Shown: piece after piece, positions 60,000-64,000 of the stretch
How positions within the stretch are numbered: position 1 is the stretch's first letter
Layout: each line of letters opens with the position of its first letter
DNA from: Vanilla planifolia
Lineage: Eukaryota; Streptophyta; Magnoliopsida; Asparagales; Orchidaceae
DNA length: 64,000 nt
Assembly: GCA_023846275.1 (NCBI GenBank)
Contig: CM043869.1
Coordinates: 38,838,737-38,902,736, forward strand
Direction: 5' to 3'
Made by a program: the position numbers and the translations under genes
The notes under the pieces: model-generated
Database searches by the model: none
What the model saw: the letters and a program-made list of their open reading frames with translations, nothing else
Told to the model about the DNA's origin: nothing

Positions 60000-61140
60000 A
60001 GTATGATATCCACTTCAGGTGTCGTACTTGGTGTAACTTCAATTGAGTTCATAAATACTAGAGTGCCATGTGGTCTAAGTGTATTATCATTTTCTTTCTG
60101 AAAACATATAGCCTTTAATGCTTTGCAACTTGATGTAATGTTAGAAGTTCCTTGTCATAGTTCAGATAATTGTTTTATGCTCCTTGAAATAATTTAAAAT
60201 AGTAGGGTGTAGGCTTGCCTTTATGCATTCGAACTACTTCAATTGTATACATGGATGCATCTTTTTGAATCTCAAATGATTTTAGATTTGGTAGAGTTAG
60301 GCCTAGTATTTTACATATTACTTCCTTTAATTGTTGGAATGTTTGATGGTATAGATCTATTCACTTGAACTTTATGTGTGGATAAGTGTATGTAATGGTA
60401 TTGCGATCTAAATTTTTTTTTTATAAACTTTCTTAAATAATGACAGGTTCCAAGAGAACTCTTGACATTAATAATATTTTGAAATCTAGGACATTCCTCG
60501 ATGGCTTTATTCTTTTTCTTATCGATGCTTATTTCGTCATTACTAACTAGAAAGCCCAAATATAAAAGATTATCCCTTGCAAATTCTCATTTCTTCCTAT
60601 TCAACTTCAGTTGATGAGTTTATATGATGTCAAACACCTTTCTCATTTGTTTTACATGCTCTTCAAGATATTACTATACCACAACAAAATCCTCAAAGTA
60701 TGGGAGGGGAATATCGTTTACTAATTGCATGATTGCTGTCTGGGATTGCATAACCCAAGGGACATTACTAGCCCTGTCGATTCTTGAAAGCTGTCTTCTA
60801 TCCTTCTCTTTTTATAATTCTAATTTGGTGGTATTTTACTTTGAGGCTGGGTTTTGTGAATACCTGTGCATGTTTTAACTGGTGTAAGAGATTATCGATT
60901 CTTGATAGGGGGTGTCTATTTTTTATGGTGATTTTGTTGAGTGCTTGATAATCCAAGCACATATGCCATCCTCTATACTATGATTATCGGGGAGTCGTGT
61001 GGTGAGTTGATAGGTTGCTCCATTCCCTATTAACCCTGTGACTTGTCTTTTAACATTATCATTTTTTATTGCAAATTTATAGAACGTACCCATGTCCGGA
61101 AGTGTCAAATGAGACAAATGCTCAATCTTGTGCTCCACAC
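60000..61140 (-). pseudogene. gypsy reverse transcriptase and RNase H remnants
   Basis: On the minus strand, in order: VKRQVTGLIGNGATYQL (about 61040), then, after a frameshift, WHMCLDYQALNKITIKNRHP and LSRIDNLLHQLKHAQVFTK, KVKYHQIRI, KTAFKNRQG (to about 60780). FEDFVVV, stop, then EEHVKQMRKVFDII follows at about 60690-60620, replacing the usual F-x-D-D-I-L. GFLVSNDEISIDKKKNKAIE is at 60555. RNase H follows: NYDKELLTLHQVAKH at about 60165, stop, then FRKKMIIHLDHMALQYL. This is the gypsy RT/RNase H order. Confidence 0.85.
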
Positions 61141-61689
61141 ATGCCTTGGGGGTAACCTGTGTTTAATGAATAAAGCAAGATGATCTCTTATTAGTTTTTG
61201 AAGTGGTCTTGGAAGGTACAATATTCTTTGGTATCACCCTCTTATTTTTTAGGTTTGACTAATAGTAACACGTTGTTTTGTTATGCTTTTACTAATCTCT
61301 TGGCTAGTAGCAATAACATCTATGGTTATTTTTTTGTTATTCATGTTATAATAAAGCTCTATTTACACTTGGTGAATTATACTATTAGGCTCAATAATAG
61401 TACATTACATCTCAATCCCATTAATAAGATCATCTCAATATGATATGTTATATATCTAGAAATATTACTTCACAAATTATCTCATCAATAAATTCTACAG
61501 TGATTACAAATTTCACCTAATATGATTTTTCAACACTCGCATTAGAGTTTTTTTTATTCTATCTTAAAAATTAGGGTCTCGGATGTGTTGTAGTCTCCAA
61601 GTGCAACATCTTTATAAGATTTTCAGAGATCAAATTCTTTTGACTACTAGTTTCAATCATAGCATTAACAAGCTCCTTCACTTGGATGC

Positions 61690-62154
61690 AAGTTATAAAG
61701 AGTTCTCTTCCCAATGTAGTCTATTAGTTCTCATAAATTCTTTTGGTCTCATCATGAAAGATAGACTCCCATGTACATATTGTGGAGTCTCTAGAATGTT
61801 TTTGCTTTTGGCTATAATAACTACCTTATTTTTTTTTCTCATTCTTTTTGAATGTTTCTGAGAATAAATTAGGGTGTAAGGTGCAATACTTTTGTCGTAT
61901 GTATCATGTCTTCTTATAATAGTTACAATACTTCTGAGTTCCACTTGTTGATGAGGCATTTGTTGTTGTGGCCACAATTTTTTTTGTTTAAGAATGCTCT
62001 TTTTTTCCCTTTTGCCACTTTGTTGGTTGGTAATGATCTTCTTAGTATTCAAGCTTCTTGTTTTTGCCCCTTTATTTTGATTCTTTTTTTCGTTAATCAT
62101 AACAAACATACTAGCTTGCACCAAAGAATACACAACGAATAAGGTTAGTTCCAT
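61690..62154 (-). pseudogene. gypsy gag remnant
   Basis: A 153-codon minus-strand frame. In an overlapping frame it shows KYCNYYKKT then YCTLHPNL, the pattern of gag zinc-knuckle regions with a C-x-x-x-x-K-K-x-x-x-C-x-x-L-H-P-x-L end. It lies upstream (in minus sense) of RT, as gag should. The Lys/Gln-rich surrounding frame fits gag linker sequence. Confidence 0.5.
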
Positions 62155-62300
62155 AAGAATTGAATTGTACTAATATGAGATGTATTTAGATAATGTTTAT
62201 ATCTCATCAATAGATATTTTAAAAACCATGTCTTATTGTAGGAATTTAGTAGTATATTTCTGCTCTGTTATCCTTGTTGGTGTCGAAGGTTATGCTATTT

Positions 62301-62783
62301 CCTCAACTTTTTCTTCCATATATCTCATTGGAGTAAAATTCTTCTCTAATTAATTTCTTAGACTAGTTCTATGTTACTTTTGTAACTATAATAGTTCTTA
62401 AGTGAAACATTCCATTAAATTAGCATGTGTCTCATCATTTTTAATGGGACTTTCGAATTGACCTTTAGCTGCTGGGCTTTGGACTTGTTTGCTATTGGAC
62501 ATCAATCAGAGATAGATTTAGTTATTTCAAGGTCAATTTGTTCTCGTTGGAGTAATGAAGTCCAGGGTTTGTCACATATCATGTTGGTATTGGAAGACAA
62601 ATTGTGGCCACCTTAGTTTAGCTCATTTTCATTAAAATTAATTGTGTCTAGAATATAATATAATTTATGCTTTATTTGTTTTTTTCTTTATTTGTTGTTA
62701 TTTTACGAAAAGTGTTTACAAACTATAGAAGTGTTTATAGTGATATATGTCTCATATTCTTATGTGTTTAGGTCTTGTAGAAC
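62301..62783 (+). other. 5' flank of the FEX coding exon
   Basis: AT-rich, ending in a T-rich tract and TTATGTGTTTAG/GTCTTGTAGAACATG, a fair 3' splice site 12 bases before the start codon. This suggests an intron in the 5' UTR. A short open frame at 62425-62616 has no recognisable domain. Confidence 0.45.
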
Positions 62784-63511
62784 ATGGATTCATATATCAG
62801 TGAGCCAATCGTGAGAAGTACTTCAAATAGTAGGGTCGGCCTTGGTTGCTCCTTCAGAACAGTATCCAATAGTTCATCACATGCAAGGTCTTCCCCACAT
62901 ACCATGAATCAATCAGGACAAGATTCCCTTAGCATTAGTAGCACAGGTTCTCATCAGAGACATTCATATAGCCTTCCAAGAGATCTGGGTGATCGGATAT
63001 TGGAATCGATAAGTCTTTCAAGGGAACTAATTGGTCAGATACTTGGGGATGTTGATAGCTCTGTGGTTGCACAAGCGGGGGATTATGGGGATCGTGTGGT
63101 TGTTGGTGACTTTCAAGATGGACTCGAATCTTCTTATGGTCTGGACATTAAGTCAGATGCTATTCTGTCTCGACCATCTAATGCAAAGGTGGCCTCGCTT
63201 GCTTCTCCTCTTGAGGGTGAGAGCTCGTTTATCCTTCCCGATGATCTGTTGTCGCATTTAGCAGAGAAGAATGAGGTTCAGAGCCTCCAAAGTATGTCAG
63301 GAAAGGTGATACAATCATTTTGTTTTTCATGAAATATTAGCTGTGTTTTTTATTTTTTACTTTGCTTTTTCAGGTTTCTTAGCTGCTTTCATAGTGAAGT
63401 CTCAAAAGGTTTCTAATGCAATTTTATTTGCAGGATAAGCACAAAAGACTGCCTCCAAAGCTAGACTATATTGCTTACTTGGTCCACTTAGCTGTTTTTG
63501 GAATTCTTGGG
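62784..63511 (+). CDS. FEX: CrcB/FEX-type fluoride exporter, first two coding exons (partial)
   Basis: Plant FEX proteins are plasma-membrane fluoride channels of the CrcB/Fluc family, normally two CrcB domains in one chain, and protect the cell by expelling fluoride. Exon 1 (62784-63305, 174 codons) encodes a Ser-rich, presumably cytosolic N-terminal region starting MDSYISEPIVRSTSNSRVG, with AQAGDYGDRVVV recalling the S-E-A-G-D-I-G-D-R-A motif of plant FEX N-termini. The donor is AAG/GTGATA. Exon 2 (63434-63511, 26 codons) reads DKHKRLPPKLDYIAYLVHLA then VFGILG, the first CrcB membrane helix, followed by GTAAAT. Both introns are phase 0. The remaining membrane domains lie past the window end. 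The ATG follows an acceptor-like site, so a 5' UTR intron is likely. Family assignment rests on exon 2 and the N-terminal motif. Confidence 0.75.
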
Positions 63512-64000
63512 GTAAATTGGAATGCTTTCTTATTGTTTACTAAAATTTCATTCTATTGCTAAGCTTGAGTTTATCATTATTTAATTACAGTCTAATATTT
63601 GAAGCACCAAATCGATTTTTGTTTCATAAGCATCTAAATTCATAGTTCCTCTATAACTGTCATATTATGACTTAGCTACTCCTGTGCAGAGAATGTTCCT
63701 TTTCCTTTTAACTATTGTGTAGCCTACCAGTTAACCATCTGCAGAAAATGAAACAAACCAACTAAATCAGACATATGGGTATGCTGCAATATATGCTGAA
63801 AGAGATTTGAAGAGCTTGTCAATATTGAAGTTCTTATTTGTTAGTTTGTTTAAAGTTCGACCAAAGAGTCAAGCATTGCATGTGATGAGTTGGTTAAGGT
63901 CGCCTTGCATCATCAGTTTCATTTAGGTCATCATATTTACTTCATCAATATTGAAGAACACGTTAAGTAATAAAAATTTATTGGTAGTGATTTCTATTTG
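63512..64000 (+). other. Intron 2 of the FEX gene (continues past the window)
   Basis: Starts GTAAATTGG. No further coding exon with an acceptor is convincing before the window ends. Confidence 0.6.

Larger units (their letters stand above)
58400..62300 (-). mobile_element. Decayed Ty3/gypsy (chromovirus-type) retrotransposon, minus strand
   Basis: Read on the minus strand, the order is gag zinc-knuckle zone (about 62150-61690), RT (61100-60450), RNase H (60320-60000) and integrase C-terminus (59156-58920), which is gag-pro-pol of a gypsy element. All domains contain stops and frameshifts. The integrase tail resembles plant del/Tekay-like chromoviruses; a chromodomain was not clearly seen. 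LTRs were not identified. It lies opposite in orientation to, and just upstream of, the FEX coding exons. Confidence 0.8.

Overview
The window is plant nuclear DNA, from an angiosperm whose species I cannot name. It is very AT-rich. The genes have GT-AG introns. The protein families present (a calmodulin-like EF-hand protein, an IQ67-domain protein and a plant-type fluoride exporter) are those of land plants. Most of the DNA between genes is decayed LTR retrotransposon. A short piece of the chloroplast rpoB gene has also been inserted.

Layout. 1-10.5 kb: the 3' coding end of an unidentified gene (3-374), followed by an intron-like tract holding a heavily mutated Ty1/copia element (about 480-5395) and scattered exon-like fragments that may be the decayed remainder of the same gene. 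10.5-17.6 kb: mostly non-coding, with a copia-type LTR and primer-binding site on the minus strand near 14-15 kb. 17.6-30.4 kb: one large (about 12.8 kb) Tat-type Ty3/gypsy element on the plus strand with two recognisable LTRs, protease, RT, two RNase H domains, integrase, and an antisense coding region between pol and the 3' LTR. 30.4-36 kb: intergenic DNA with two exon-like blocks, a 350-bp tandem duplication and a GC-richer block carrying RY and ABRE-like motifs.

36.0-38.0 kb: an intact four-exon calmodulin-like gene. 38.1-47 kb: a repeat-rich stretch with a minus-strand Aurora-type kinase pseudogene whose catalytic-loop exon lies in a duplicated segment of about 1.5 kb, the rpoB fragment at the edge of one copy, an LTR-like direct repeat, and a 939-bp tandem duplication. 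49.1-50.2 kb: an intact three-exon IQD gene. 50.4-56.5 kb: AT-rich DNA with LTR-like GC islands and a promoter or 5' leader-like block near 55.7-55.95 kb. 58.4-62.3 kb: a decayed chromovirus-type gypsy element on the minus strand. 62.8-64 kb: the first two coding exons of a CrcB/FEX fluoride exporter gene that continues past the window.

The three convincing genes are independent transcription units, all on the plus strand. Two of them relate to calcium signalling: the calmodulin-like protein senses Ca2+, and IQD proteins are calmodulin-binding scaffolds. There is no evidence that they act as a pair. I found no CRISPR array, operon, rRNA or convincing tRNA, and no clear sign of an undescribed system. 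The most unusual items are the tandem (NAGNAG) splice acceptor that decides the length of the first EF-hand loop, the duplicated and catalytically dead Aurora exon with its adjoining plastid insertion, and the antisense coiled-coil ORF inside the Tat element.
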